Shown: in pieces, positions 1 to 8,955 of the stretch | Numbering within the stretch: position 1 is the first letter of the stretch | Layout: each line of letters starts with the position of its first letter | IMG/VR virus record: IMGVR_UViG_3300030104_000268 | Span: 1 to 55,186 of that record | From: a virus | Length of the DNA stretch: 55,186 nt | Strand: one strand, 5' to 3' | Notes under the pieces: generated by a model | The model's input: the letters and a program-made list of their open reading frames with translations, nothing else | Database searches by the model: none | What the model was told of the DNA's origin: nothing | Translations under genes and position numbers: made by a program

Positions 1-77
1 CTACTTGTGCTAGTTCAGGCATATTATTTTCTCCTTATGTTGGGGCCAGCTATTACACTGGGTAGCCTTATTATTTT
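1..77. repeat. Left copy of contig-end repeat, outer segment
   Basis: These 77 bases are identical to 54816-54892. They cover the stop of the 1246-residue virion protein, the short gap and the ribosome-binding site and start of the scaffold gene (the scaffold's start codon lies at 54837 in the other copy). The match implies that base 1 equals base 54816 and that the genome closes as a 54,815-bp circle or circularly permuted molecule. It is too short and too imperfect over its wider span to be an ordinary T7-type direct terminal repeat. Confidence 0.9.
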
Positions 78-3000
78 CTTTGCATTAAACCGCCTTTGTT
101 ACGTCCTCCAGAAGGCCCTGTATATCCACCAAAATTACTGGTATCTTCTATACCACCTGTTTTTTCTTTTTGTTTTTCTCTGGCTCCTTCTTGAGCAGCT
201 TTTACTTCTGGACTTTGTGATCTTAATGTCTCTGTTTTTCTTCTCTCATCTTGCATTTGTTGTAGCATTTTTTGTGATTCAGATGGTCCATCATCACCAC
301 TATCTTTAGTAGTAGTGGCTTTAGTAGCTGTGGCATCACTATTCATCCAAGCATTTAATTCTTTCCTAGTTGTTGTGCCATCATCATCAATATCAGCAAC
401 ACCTCTAGCACCCCTAGTTCTAAGTGTCCCTGATGCTAAGGTAGATACTAATTTAGGGTCAAGATTATTATCTTCTGCATATTTATCAACTCTACCCTTT
501 AATTTATTATAAGTATCATCATCTATCTTACCAGCAGCTTTTGCTAACTCAATAGACGAAAATGCTTTAGAAACATTACCTAGTTTGTCTATACCCTCTA
601 CAAGACTTATAACTGGAGTTTTTAAGCCAAATATACCTGAAGATTTTGGTTCTGTTAATATACTATCTACATAACCAGACACGTTATTAAAGTCTACTTC
701 TTTATACCAAGGATCTTTTGGTTCAGGTGTAAATCCACTACCACTATCACTACCACCACCTCCACTTGTAGGTTGTTGTATTGGTTTTGGTGCTGTTGTT
801 TTATAACCTTGAGATATTAATTGATCATATCTTTCTTGATCTTGTGGTAATATTAAATTTACAACTTCACCATTAGGTCCATAAAGTGTTGTTGGTTTTT
901 GGGGTTGTGGTGTTATAGACCCTGGACCTGTAGCTTCCCAACTAAATCCTGTACCTATATTAGGCATAAAAGGACTACCACCTAAAGACATACCCTGTGG
1001 TTGTTGATACATAGACTTTTGTTGTTGATAGGGATCTGCCATTTGAACCACACCACCGTTAGCCATCCTTTGTAACTCTTGCATTTCTTCACCACTAAGA
1101 GGTCCACCCATAGCCATTTGTTTTGGTGCTGGTGGCATTGGAGCCTGAGTCATAGGTGGTTGTCCAGCCTTGGGTCCACCTACAGGTACAGGTTCTCCAC
1201 CTATACGTCCATCACGTTCCATCTGACCAAGACCACCCTTAGCTTTGTTACGTAAATCCTCAAAGTGTTTTACTCCATAGTATTGTACTACATCAGCAGG
1301 AACTACATACTCACCCTCTGATAACTGTGCAGGTATATCATCTCTTACTTCTTTAGCCATAGAACCAGGTGGTATTTGATTACCTGACACAGGGTCTACC
1401 TTCATACCATCATCCTTCAGACCACCCTGTTGCATGAAAGCCATTTGCATTTGTCTGTTCATTGTTACCCCACCCTCGTTAAATATTCTTAGTTTACCAT
1501 CTTTTGTTCTTACTGCCATTTCTTTTAAATCAGAAATAGTAGCAGTTTTAACATTTTTTGCTAAAACAAGAGGACCAACTTGTATCATCTCATCAGCATC
1601 AAATACAATTTTTCCTGTTTTCTTACCATAGAATTGACTTCCTCTGTAGGGATTCATTCCTACTTGTGTCCATTCTTTTGAACCAGACTCTATAATAGAT
1701 GCAGCCATTTCCTGTAGTTCGTAAGGATCTTCTGGGACGTACTCACCAACAGCACGAGCTATTGTAGATTTACCAAAAGGTTTTTCTTCACCAGTTTTTT
1801 TAACTAGTATTTTACCTCTAGCAATATCTAAAGCTTCTTTTGATTGAGATCCAAACCTAACATTCTTTAGTCTTATTGCTTGTCCATACCCTAAAACAGA
1901 CCCTTTTAAATTTATTTTTTCTTTAGTGCCACCATCGTGTATAGACACAACCCACTTATCATACTTGTTATAGGCAGGAATATCTAAACGTGTTCCTAAT
2001 AATTGACCTTTTTTTAAATCAAAACCTTTTACACCAAGTATACCATAGTCTTTTGCTTTTTTACCCATTGACCCTGTTACATCAGTTACAGTAGGCATCA
2101 TGTTTCGTACTTCATCAGCAGTATATTCTTTTGGTGGAGGTATAGCATCACCAACACGTTTACGAGCTTCCTTAGATGTTATATCACCTCTGTATAAAGC
2201 TTCTGCTGCTGCTTCAGAATCTGTAGGATTTTCTTGTCTTTTACCTTTTCCACCCTCTTTTTTTTGCCAAGCCTTTAATGCGTCAGGATCATCAATAAGT
2301 CTTTCTGCTTCTTTTACATCTGCAGCTCTATTAAATAATTTTGTATCTGTAGGAGTTTTTTTAAAAGGTTCATCTACAATACCAGAAGCAGTGGATTTTA
2401 ATCTAATATTACCACCCATCATACCTACAGCATTAGGATCAACTTCAACACGTTTGGCTGTATCAAGTGCTTTTCTTGAACCAGCCATAAATGCATCTGC
2501 TGCATCATCAAGTTGGGTTAGACTTCTAGCACCTGCCATACCAGCAAAAGCCTCTGGTATAGAATATAAATCCCTAGCCATACGTTTTTCTAATTGTTCT
2601 GTGGGCATAGCTTGTGATACAGCACCCACAGCATATTTAAAAGCAGTGTCAGCTAAACTTAAACCAGAAAGGCCCATATCTTTAAGGTAGTCTATAGAGC
2701 GTTTATAGGCAGTAAATAAAGCAGGGTCTTCGGGATCTACATCAATCTTACCTGCATCCATAAACCTTTCTTTTGTTTCTTCCCAAGAGTCAGAAGCAAA
2801 GTCTCTAGCAGTAAAATTTTTAGGTTTATTAGTAGTATAGTCATTATCTGCAGAGGGTAACATTAAGGATTGCATCTGTTTTGTTAAACCACCTTTTTGC
2901 ATACCGTAACCTGGTGTGCCTTTTTTCTCATAAAAAAATAAAGGGTTTTCGTCTTTTACGCCTTCCCAAGGTTTACTGTCTCTGGTTATTCTTCTTACTG

Positions 3001-3811
3001 AAAGAACATTTTCTAAATCAAAATTTTTAATAGAGACTGCACCTTCTGTAAACTCACCCTCTGATGAGCGTTCAATAGTAGCACCCATACCACCTTGATT
3101 ACCACCAAGCATTTTAATTTCATCCTTACGACTAGGAAAACCACCTGCCCTGTCACCAGGATAAAAACCTACATGATCTCCTATCCCATGACCAGGTGTT
3201 CCAGGTGGATCAAAATCAAGAACAATTAAATCACCCTCTTTAATATCACTAAGTTCTATTGCTTCTCCATAGTTTACATATTCTCTAGCTCTTACTCTTG
3301 CGTAAGATTCTTCAGAACCTAATTTAACACCTGGATTTAATCTATCAGCACCAATTTTAGTTAGTGTAGCATCTACAAACGCAGCACACCAAGCTATATC
3401 TCTAGGATCATAATCTTCTCTACCTACTGCATTTTTAAAAAAACCTATTATAGCATCTCTATGCTCTTTAATATTTTCATCTAAATTTAACCCTGGTATT
3501 TGTATACCAGTGTTCCCAATCATTTTACCTCTAGTAAGCATATTAGCGTAAAGAACTGCTTGAATAGGATTTTCTGTTTGATTTACGTCCTCAATATAAT
3601 CTTCTGCTTTTTGTAAAAGAAGATCTGTTGGTGTAGCTATATCTCTACGTATTTGAGGAGACATAATTGGTTGACCATCATCAGTCTTATCCCTACCAGT
3701 AACCATAGCTGCCATTTGATCAGAAAGTTTAGCAACGGGTTTACCAATAGGAACTACATCATCAGGTTTAATCTTTGGCCTTAAACTTTCATCTACTGCT
3801 GTTTTAACCAT
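71..3811 (-). CDS. Large virion-associated protein with N-terminal NlpC/P60-like peptidase domain
   Basis: This 1246-residue protein follows portal and precedes scaffold on the joined late strand, so it is probably a structural or ejected protein. Residues about 85-250 look like a TIGR02594/NlpC-P60-type peptidoglycan hydrolase: WCAAFV with candidate nucleophile Cys142, then GDHVGFY with candidate His213 and a following GGNQ. A segment near two thirds of the length (DDIPAQLSEGEYVVPADVV) recurs in marine podovirus virion proteins. The C-terminal third is Pro/Gln/Gly-rich with repeated K/N-GG-hydrophobic motifs and an EF-hand-like loop (DIDDDGTTTRKE) just before a C-terminus that exists in two versions in this window. 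The ATG at 3811 overlaps the upstream stop by 8 bases. The peptidase assignment is from motifs; the remainder has no recognised function. Confidence 0.8.
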   Translation of the reverse strand: MVKTAVDESLRPKIKPDDVVPIGKPVAKLSDQMAAMVTGRDKTDDGQPIMSPQIRRDIATPTDLLLQKAEDYIEDVNQTENPIQAVLYANMLTRGKMIGNTGIQIPGLNLDENIKEHRDAIIGFFKNAVGREDYDPRDIAWCAAFVDATLTKIGADRLNPGVKLGSEESYARVRAREYVNYGEAIELSDIKEGDLIVLDFDPPGTPGHGIGDHVGFYPGDRAGGFPSRKDEIKMLGGNQGGMGATIERSSEGEFTEGAVSIKNFDLENVLSVRRITRDSKPWEGVKDENPLFFYEKKGTPGYGMQKGGLTKQMQSLMLPSADNDYTTNKPKNFTARDFASDSWEETKERFMDAGKIDVDPEDPALFTAYKRSIDYLKDMGLSGLSLADTAFKYAVGAVSQAMPTEQLEKRMARDLYSIPEAFAGMAGARSLTQLDDAADAFMAGSRKALDTAKRVEVDPNAVGMMGGNIRLKSTASGIVDEPFKKTPTDTKLFNRAADVKEAERLIDDPDALKAWQKKEGGKGKRQENPTDSEAAAEALYRGDITSKEARKRVGDAIPPPKEYTADEVRNMMPTVTDVTGSMGKKAKDYGILGVKGFDLKKGQLLGTRLDIPAYNKYDKWVVSIHDGGTKEKINLKGSVLGYGQAIRLKNVRFGSQSKEALDIARGKILVKKTGEEKPFGKSTIARAVGEYVPEDPYELQEMAASIIESGSKEWTQVGMNPYRGSQFYGKKTGKIVFDADEMIQVGPLVLAKNVKTATISDLKEMAVRTKDGKLRIFNEGGVTMNRQMQMAFMQQGGLKDDGMKVDPVSGNQIPPGSMAKEVRDDIPAQLSEGEYVVPADVVQYYGVKHFEDLRNKAKGGLGQMERDGRIGGEPVPVGGPKAGQPPMTQAPMPPAPKQMAMGGPLSGEEMQELQRMANGGVVQMADPYQQQKSMYQQPQGMSLGGSPFMPNIGTGFSWEATGPGSITPQPQKPTTLYGPNGEVVNLILPQDQERYDQLISQGYKTTAPKPIQQPTSGGGGSDSGSGFTPEPKDPWYKEVDFNNVSGYVDSILTEPKSSGIFGLKTPVISLVEGIDKLGNVSKAFSSIELAKAAGKIDDDTYNKLKGRVDKYAEDNNLDPKLVSTLASGTLRTRGARGVADIDDDGTTTRKELNAWMNSDATATKATTTKDSGDDGPSESQKMLQQMQDERRKTETLRSQSPEVKAAQEGAREKQKEKTGGIEDTSNFGGYTGPSGGRNKGGLMQRK
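308..364. repeat. Left copy of contig-end repeat, inner segment
   Basis: This 57-base stretch matches 55129-55185. It encodes, on the minus strand, the segment NAWMNSDATATKATTT just after an EF-hand-like loop in the large virion protein. Between this and the outer repeat (78-307 versus 54893-55128) the two copies share little sequence although both encode hydrophilic Lys/Glu/Gln-rich tails ending in GGLMQRK. That pattern is expected of two alleles, not of a simple terminal redundancy. Confidence 0.85.
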
Positions 3812-4010
3812 TTACTTTGTCTCTTAATCTTACTAAAGAACGTAAGGCACGTATCTCACCCTGTAGTCTAAACATCTCATCTGGTTCTCTAGACTGTTCC
3901 AGTGCAATCTGTGACATTATTATACGTTCACCTATCTCTTCTAGAAACGGATTGTATAACTCTGGATTATTTACAAAAGGTTTAAGTGTATTATTCACGA
4001 CTAGTTTCAT
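3804..4010 (-). CDS. Small hypothetical protein between portal and large virion protein
   Basis: A 68-residue protein whose ATG at 4010 shares one base with the portal stop (TGATG), so it is probably translationally coupled to portal. The C-terminal half is charged and helical (EQSREPDEMFRLQGEIRALR), suggesting a short coiled coil. It also overlaps the next gene by 8 bases. A head-assembly or portal-associated role is possible from position only. A GTG three bases upstream is a less likely start. Confidence 0.7.
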   Translation of the reverse strand: MKLVVNNTLKPFVNNPELYNPFLEEIGERIIMSQIALEQSREPDEMFRLQGEIRALRSLVRLRDKVNG

Positions 4011-6112
4011 CACTGTATTGGTTGCTCATTGCCTGAGAAGCCCTGTTCTCCTGGCTGAGGGGCTGTTCCTGTTCCTATAGTACCTCCCCCACTACCTTGC
4101 GTATCCTGCACTCCTGCGCCAGCAGGTGGCTTCTGTGGAGATGGTGGCTGGTTTACACCCTGTTGGGGTGATGGTGGATCAGGGTTTGCTTCCTTAAACT
4201 TCTTGAGTATCTCTGCCTGTATTGCAGCCTCAGTCATATTATTACCCACTTTGTCAGGATCAAGGTCCATAGACTTAGCAATCTCACGAACTACATAATC
4301 CATTCTAAAAAATGGTGCTAGTGTTGGATTCTGTCCTATTTGCAAGAATTGCATCAGGCGTTGGCTACGTACTTCATTAGCCATTAGACTTTCTGTACCA
4401 CGGGCCTTAATCTCTAAGTCACCCTTAATCTCTTGGTCAAAGTCAAACTGCATGTTAAAATTAAAAAATGCTTTACCCAGTGGTGCTAGTAGGTAGTCAT
4501 CTATATTTTTTACAACATTGCGGATAGAACCATTAGCAGCAGACATAAGCATAGAGATACCAGAAGCAGTACGCCCCACACCACTGACGCCAGTTTGACC
4601 ATGTGCAAAACTTGGAAATCCCGTACTTTCATCTGCTAACACCCTTGCCTTATCAAACATCTGCATGTTTTCACTACTTACATTAGGAAACTTTGTACCA
4701 AAAATGGCTTGACCTGGAGCACCACCCTGTCTCCTAAATATCTTACCAGGATATACGGATAAGTCTTGTCCAGGGACTAGGTTAGTTTCATCTACCTCAA
4801 TTAACAAGTTGCCTGACAGTGCAGCATTATCCACTGCCATACGCATAAACCCATTCATCAAAGTCTGTGTGTCATCCATGTTTTCAGCAATACCCACACC
4901 AAAGATACTGTAAGGATTCATCTCATAAGGGGCGGCAAAATAAGGAATGTAAGCAGGAGTAAAAGGATTCATTACCAAACGTAGCACCTGACCATTACAT
5001 GTCCAGACATTTACACTTAGTTGCTCTGTATCCCGTAACTCTTTTGGTATTTCTATGTCTTGTTCTTCCAGTATCTCAGTATCAACAAAACCCCAAAACT
5101 CCAATACCTCAAACCGTTCTGATTTAGATTCCTGTGCATCATCCTCCATAGCTTGTTCCCACCACTCTTTTGTGTAGGACTCGCCTAAAGACAAGGCATT
5201 ATCTATTGTATTTTTTCTAAAGTATGGTCTGTTTTTTAATGCACGTAGTTGAGAACGAGACATTTTGTGGCGTTCCACAATATACTCTGCCTCTTCCATT
5301 GTAGCTGCATCAGGGTCAGGGTAGAAGTTCCAAATAGAAACGCTAGTAGTTTGTGGTATTGTTTTAAATACTGGAGAGTAATTACCCTCCTCATCCCAGT
5401 TAGGATACTCTTTATCCACGGCAAACGGACCCTTCATAATCCCAGTGCCAAACAAGGCTGACTCAAATGCTGCAGCCCTCATGTGTTTCTTTGCATGGGA
5501 CTCTTCTAACTGATCATGTATCTTTTTCTCCATCTTCTTTGCTGCAACTTCTGCAGGATAGAACTGTGGAGATGTTGGTGTTTTAGCATAGCCAGGTTCT
5601 AACTTATCCATTACAGGTTCTAAGTTATCTCTTAGAGCACCAAGACGTTCCTGAAACTCTGGGTATGTTTCGCCAGGAAGTAACTCAGGCATACCCTCTT
5701 TTGCTTTTGTTTGTTCTGGATTAGTTTCAAAGTTTACAACTTCCTCCACACCTTCAGGAAGTCTGGTTGGATCAATGCTAATAGGAAACTTATTACCACC
5801 AAAAAGTACATCCGCTATCTGACCATAAGCAGCAAGAACTTTTGTTTTAGTTATCTTAACAAATACCTGAGACTTTTCTGTAGAAGTAAACTGTACATCT
5901 GGTCCGTATATACCACGATAGTTTCTATAGGCTTGTATCCAACGGTGTTCCTCTGTCTCTCTTGCATTTTCTGCTTTTTCAAATCTTTCTTTTACAAAAC
6001 CTACGATTTGACCAGCTTTAGGGTCAGAATATTCTTCTTCTTTAACATCCTCTATAGAAGAAGTTTCCTCCATATCCATAAGCATATCTTCTGTGTCAAA
6101 TTCTTCTGCCAT
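4010..6112 (-). CDS. Portal protein
   Basis: A 700-residue protein, of the size of P22-like portals, encoded directly after the large terminase. The N-terminal third carries a segment typical of marine podovirus portals (KSQVFVKITKTKVLAAYGQI followed by DVLFGGNKFPI). It forms the dodecameric DNA channel at the capsid vertex and docks terminase and tail. I chose the ATG at 6112: it overlaps the upstream zinc-ribbon stop as TAATG and has a GGAAGG ribosome-binding site. A start 15 bases upstream is possible but lacks this. The acidic N-terminus and the Pro/Gly/Gln-rich C-terminal 70 residues are probably disordered. Confidence 0.9.
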   Translation of the reverse strand: MAEEFDTEDMLMDMEETSSIEDVKEEEYSDPKAGQIVGFVKERFEKAENARETEEHRWIQAYRNYRGIYGPDVQFTSTEKSQVFVKITKTKVLAAYGQIADVLFGGNKFPISIDPTRLPEGVEEVVNFETNPEQTKAKEGMPELLPGETYPEFQERLGALRDNLEPVMDKLEPGYAKTPTSPQFYPAEVAAKKMEKKIHDQLEESHAKKHMRAAAFESALFGTGIMKGPFAVDKEYPNWDEEGNYSPVFKTIPQTTSVSIWNFYPDPDAATMEEAEYIVERHKMSRSQLRALKNRPYFRKNTIDNALSLGESYTKEWWEQAMEDDAQESKSERFEVLEFWGFVDTEILEEQDIEIPKELRDTEQLSVNVWTCNGQVLRLVMNPFTPAYIPYFAAPYEMNPYSIFGVGIAENMDDTQTLMNGFMRMAVDNAALSGNLLIEVDETNLVPGQDLSVYPGKIFRRQGGAPGQAIFGTKFPNVSSENMQMFDKARVLADESTGFPSFAHGQTGVSGVGRTASGISMLMSAANGSIRNVVKNIDDYLLAPLGKAFFNFNMQFDFDQEIKGDLEIKARGTESLMANEVRSQRLMQFLQIGQNPTLAPFFRMDYVVREIAKSMDLDPDKVGNNMTEAAIQAEILKKFKEANPDPPSPQQGVNQPPSPQKPPAGAGVQDTQGSGGGTIGTGTAPQPGEQGFSGNEQPIQ

Positions 6113-6246
6113 TAGTTTTCCTTCCAAGGCTCATTATTAAAGTCATTTTCTTGTTGACATCTAGGACAAAACTGATATTTTTCCGTGTTATAACTTGTTT
6201 CACATTTAAAACAAGTTTTTTGTATTTTAGTAACCAAATCTTGCAT
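6112..6246 (-). CDS. Zinc-ribbon microprotein between terminase and portal
   Basis: A 44-residue reading frame on the minus strand with two CxxC pairs (CFKC and CPRC, 12 residues apart), a classic zinc-ribbon pattern. Its start overlaps the end of the large terminase gene by 20 bases and its stop overlaps the portal ATG (TAATG), which argues for translation in the late operon. The ribosome-binding site is weak. Function is unknown; a nucleic-acid or protein-docking role is inferred only from the metal-binding motif. Confidence 0.65.
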   Translation of the reverse strand: MQDLVTKIQKTCFKCETSYNTEKYQFCPRCQQENDFNNEPWKEN

Positions 6247-7774
6247 CTGACACTTGAAACCCTGACTTAGTTACAGCAGGATCAAAATCAAATATGTTAC
6301 TTCTTGGTCTAGTCATTACACCATAACGTAAAGCATCATATAAGTGATCCTCTGCATTTGTATTTACATCCTCTGGATTATTTTTATCAAGAGGTAAGGA
6401 AGGTAACTGAGAAATGGTATTAATACAATTATTAAAAAATACCAGTCTTGGTTCCTCAGTAAACTCATCAATCTGTAAACGTCTGTGTATTTCGTTTTTA
6501 CCTGCAACCCTTGACCCCCTTGATCTATCTGATGGCCTCCACCTACAACCTTTCATAATCATTTGTTCAGCAAGGCTAGGGCCAGTATCACCACGATTAT
6601 GCCACAGAGAAGAGTCCAAAACTCCATAACGCATCTTCTCCCCTTCTTCTACCTCTAGTATCATATCAGCTAGATCAGTAGCTATAACTTTAGATACATA
6701 CATTTCCCTATAAACTACAAGTTGTTCTGAGGGAGATACTGCAAACCAGAGAACTCCTGTGTGTGATCCATAACCATAGTCACAGGCTCTAAACTTAACC
6801 CAACTATTAGGTATGTCATATGGATCAACTACATGTTCTTTCCTATTAAACTCAGGAAATGCTGCTCCTTCTTGTATATCCCAGTCACCTTCTAGTAACT
6901 GTCTTCTTTGATGTTCTGGTAAAGATAAAAGGTTTGCCTCATACATACCATCGTCTGCCAGATACGGATTATCAAAGAGGGTGGCTGGTATAAATTTTCT
7001 TTTAAACAGAGGCTCACCCTCTTTAGTATGACCTTTAGGCCATGTAATTATATTTCCTGTGTCTATATCTGTTGCCCAAAAAGTTTCATTATGTGGAGCA
7101 GGATCAATAAAAGTTTTCTTAACCCACTGATGTCCTGGCCCACCTGGGTTAGTAGTTGCCCTCATGTATAAAGGTAATCCACTATCCTTTGATGACCTTA
7201 GCCTTGATCTCATATAGTTCCAAGGATAGGGTGTAGGCCACTGTGTAAGTTCATCAAACCCAATCCAGTTAAATGCCTGACCTTGGTAACGCATAACATC
7301 ATCATCACGGTCTAGGTAGGACATCCAGAGAGTTGCTCCACTTGGTGCTACCCAAGTCTTGTCTCTCTCCATAAACTTAATCCCAGGAACTGCTTTGGGG
7401 TACAGGTCTTTTGATATGGAAATAAGTTCTCTTAGTTCTTCTGTGCTTCTACGCACAAGCAACATACTAGCCTGTGAGTTACCAAAGTATCTAATAGGAT
7501 CAACAACTAGACTATAACTTTTACCACCACCTGCTGATCCTCCATAGAGCACCTCTTGTTCTGTTGCTGCAAGAAAAGAAGTCTGTGGCCCAGGATTAGG
7601 TTGAAAAAGTATTTTCTGTTTTGGTTTCTCAACCTCCTCAATAGATACCTTTGTCACTGGAGCCTTGGATTCTTTTAATGGTTTCTTCAATTTTCTGCGC
7701 TTTGGAACTCGCCTCTTTGTACCGTTGGGCATAGTAGCGTTGGTTTGCAAGATCTCTCTTAAATCTCGACTCAC
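6227..7774 (-). CDS. terL: Terminase large subunit (packaging ATPase/nuclease)
   Basis: A 515-residue motor protein that translocates and cuts genome DNA at the portal. Visible motifs are Walker A GGSAGGGKS (residues 78-86), Walker B ending in FNWIGFDELTQ, and the C-terminal RNase H-like nuclease acidic residues in FRACDYGYG, YGVLDSSLW and EDHLYDALRYG. The N-terminal 55 residues are very basic and low-complexity. The listed start is GTG at 7774 with a GGG-containing ribosome-binding site; this overlaps the upstream gene by 137 bases. ATG at 7732 is an alternative but has no clear Shine-Dalgarno. Next to small terminase and portal, as expected. Confidence 0.93.
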   Translation of the reverse strand: MSRDLREILQTNATMPNGTKRRVPKRRKLKKPLKESKAPVTKVSIEEVEKPKQKILFQPNPGPQTSFLAATEQEVLYGGSAGGGKSYSLVVDPIRYFGNSQASMLLVRRSTEELRELISISKDLYPKAVPGIKFMERDKTWVAPSGATLWMSYLDRDDDVMRYQGQAFNWIGFDELTQWPTPYPWNYMRSRLRSSKDSGLPLYMRATTNPGGPGHQWVKKTFIDPAPHNETFWATDIDTGNIITWPKGHTKEGEPLFKRKFIPATLFDNPYLADDGMYEANLLSLPEHQRRQLLEGDWDIQEGAAFPEFNRKEHVVDPYDIPNSWVKFRACDYGYGSHTGVLWFAVSPSEQLVVYREMYVSKVIATDLADMILEVEEGEKMRYGVLDSSLWHNRGDTGPSLAEQMIMKGCRWRPSDRSRGSRVAGKNEIHRRLQIDEFTEEPRLVFFNNCINTISQLPSLPLDKNNPEDVNTNAEDHLYDALRYGVMTRPRSNIFDFDPAVTKSGFQVSDARFGY

Positions 7775-8054
7775 GGTTTACCCTTTCATTCAAAGCTACG
7801 TAACTAATATCTCTCCCCGACTGTGTAGTTAACCAGTTTGCAACATCCCTGTAGCTATATTTTTTTAGGTGTTGTTTGGCTTGTTCATATAACTCTAACT
7901 CAGATGGTATTGGTAGTAGTATATCCTCATCTTTAGGATCTTGCTTATAACCAAACGGTACAACTCTACCAACTCTAACGACAGGATACCAGGTTCTTTT
8001 TCCTTCTATAAAGTCTGGTCTAGGTAGTCTCCAAGTTTTCTGTACCTTACTCAT
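7638..8054 (-). CDS. Hypothetical protein with HTH-like segment between small and large terminase
   Basis: A 138-residue protein whose start overlaps the small terminase stop by 8 bases and whose last 45 codons overlap the large terminase reading frame. A central stretch (KKYSYRDVANWLTTQSGRDI followed by YVALNERV) reads like a helix-turn-helix as found in recombinase or terminase DNA-binding domains, followed by a basic, helical tail. It may assist site recognition in packaging. No family assignment is secure. The long overlap with terL is unusual and could mean one of the two boundaries is wrong. Confidence 0.7.
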   Translation of the reverse strand: MSKVQKTWRLPRPDFIEGKRTWYPVVRVGRVVPFGYKQDPKDEDILLPIPSELELYEQAKQHLKKYSYRDVANWLTTQSGRDISYVALNERVNRESRFKRDLANQRYYAQRYKEASSKAQKIEETIKRIQGSSDKGIY

Positions 8055-8412
8055 CTTCTTTCTCTGGTAAGATAAATAAAGGATTTGTTGCCTTAACTTC
8101 TACCTTATCAGTCTTAACAAATCCTGCCCTGTCTAATAAATCTTTTGCAGCAACAATCTTTTCTTTGTTACCTAAGTCTGTAGGATTATGCATTACCTCA
8201 GACATTGCCCATGCTGCCTTTGATCCACTGGATGCAATAAACTTTTTAGTAAGTTCTGAAATTTCTTCCTGCAGAGGCCCAGTTATTTGTGTAGAAGATG
8301 TATTAGGAGCATATCCAGCAGCCTTCATAGCAGCTACTGGATTGCCCTTGCACTCTTCCGTAAACAAAACATCTAAAAACTTTTGTTGTTTTTCTGTAAG
8401 ATTATGTGCCAT
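8047..8412 (-). CDS. terS: Terminase small subunit
   Basis: A 121-residue protein with the N-terminal pattern of Terminase_2 family small subunits: LTEKQQKFLDVLF, then NPVAAMKAAGYAP, a helix-turn-helix that recognises the packaging site. The remaining helical part would oligomerise, and the C-terminal tail would contact the large subunit. It lies two genes upstream of terL. Its ATG at 8412 lies within the end of the DUF1127 microgene (11-base overlap). Confidence 0.82.
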   Translation of the reverse strand: MAHNLTEKQQKFLDVLFTEECKGNPVAAMKAAGYAPNTSSTQITGPLQEEISELTKKFIASSGSKAAWAMSEVMHNPTDLGNKEKIVAAKDLLDRAGFVKTDKVEVKATNPLFILPEKEDE

Positions 8413-8545
8413 ATACTCTTTGCCATATCTCTGAACGAGATACTCCTATATCTTTTAATTGTTGATCTGACATATGTTCTAATTGCCAGTAAGCTACTTT
8501 TTTTTCTTGTGATTTTTTAATAAAATTATACATCCGTTTAAACAT
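8402..8545 (-). CDS. DUF1127-like arginine/lysine-rich microprotein
   Basis: A 47-residue frame with the hallmark of DUF1127 (YjiS-type): an aromatic helix, then MSDQQLKDIGVSRSEIW near the C-terminus. A strong AAGGAG lies six bases before the ATG at 8545 and the stop overlaps terS by 11 bases. Small DUF1127 proteins are abundant in Alphaproteobacteria, where studied members bind RNA and affect phosphate/carbon metabolism and RNA processing. That function is family knowledge; the role here is unknown. It points to an alphaproteobacterial host. Confidence 0.8.
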   Translation of the reverse strand: MFKRMYNFIKKSQEKKVAYWQLEHMSDQQLKDIGVSRSEIWQRVYGT

Positions 8546-8606
8546 TTCTATCTCCTTGTTATGGGGATAGTTTTACATATTTGATAGGTAAGTACAACTT
8601 ATATTT

Positions 8607-8634
8607 ATGCAACCCCGTTATGTTGGGATTGCAT
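8607..8634 (-). terminator. Hairpin between structural gene and DUF1127 gene
   Basis: On the leftward transcript ATGCAATCCC pairs with GGGGTTGCAT (10 bp including one G-U) around an 8-base loop. The G-U only pairs on the minus-strand RNA, which suggests selection on the leftward message. No T-run follows in that direction, so it may be a weak terminator, an RNA-processing site or an mRNA-stabilising structure instead of a canonical intrinsic terminator. Bases 8546-8606 around it hold nothing else I recognise apart from the ribosome-binding site of the DUF1127 gene. Confidence 0.45.
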
Positions 8635-8638
8635 ATTT

Positions 8639-8941
8639 TTATGATAAAACTACACGCACTGTTGTAGATGTACTACTTGCACGTCTGTAGTTTAGTATTG
8701 TAGCATTGCCCACTGCCTTTGGTACAATGAAACTGTGTAGCCCTGCAGCTAACTCAATATCATTATCATCACAATCAGCTTCCGCAGCATCAAAATTAAT
8801 ATCAATTGCATGACTACAATGAATATATACTGTGCTTGCATTAGTGCAGACTACATGTGTTGTGTTGGTATTACTTAGGGTAACTGCAGTTTCTACAGAC
8901 CACCCTAAGTCTTCACCAATCAAACCAACTTGATCAGCCAT
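8639..8941 (-). CDS. Hypothetical beta-rich structural protein (100 aa)
   Basis: A 100-residue, Thr/Ser/Val-rich protein with alternating hydrophobic residues (ETAVTLSNTNTTHVVCTN, then TVYIHC), typical of small beta-sandwich decoration or head-fibre proteins. It follows a similar 171-residue beta-rich gene with a 14-base gap. Four cysteines are present. A virion-surface role is inferred from composition and location; no family was recognised. Confidence 0.7.
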   Translation of the reverse strand: MADQVGLIGEDLGWSVETAVTLSNTNTTHVVCTNASTVYIHCSHAIDINFDAAEADCDDNDIELAAGLHSFIVPKAVGNATILNYRRASSTSTTVRVVLS

Positions 8942-8955
8942 GATTATCTCCTAAC

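Noticed and set aside
1-77. T7-type direct terminal repeat
   Set aside because: Matches are only 77 and 57 bp with divergent sequence between; assembled ends of a circular or permuted genome with a polymorphic site explain this better.
7-309. Rightward frame of 100 residues at the left end
   Set aside because: Hydrophobic Phe/Leu-rich translation opposite the Lys/Gln-rich C-terminus of the large virion protein; it is a shadow of that gene's codon bias.
2100-2690. Rightward frame of 196 residues
   Set aside because: Opposite the large virion protein, in the complementary frame; composition (Ser/Ala/Phe) is typical of an antisense shadow, with no ribosome-binding site.
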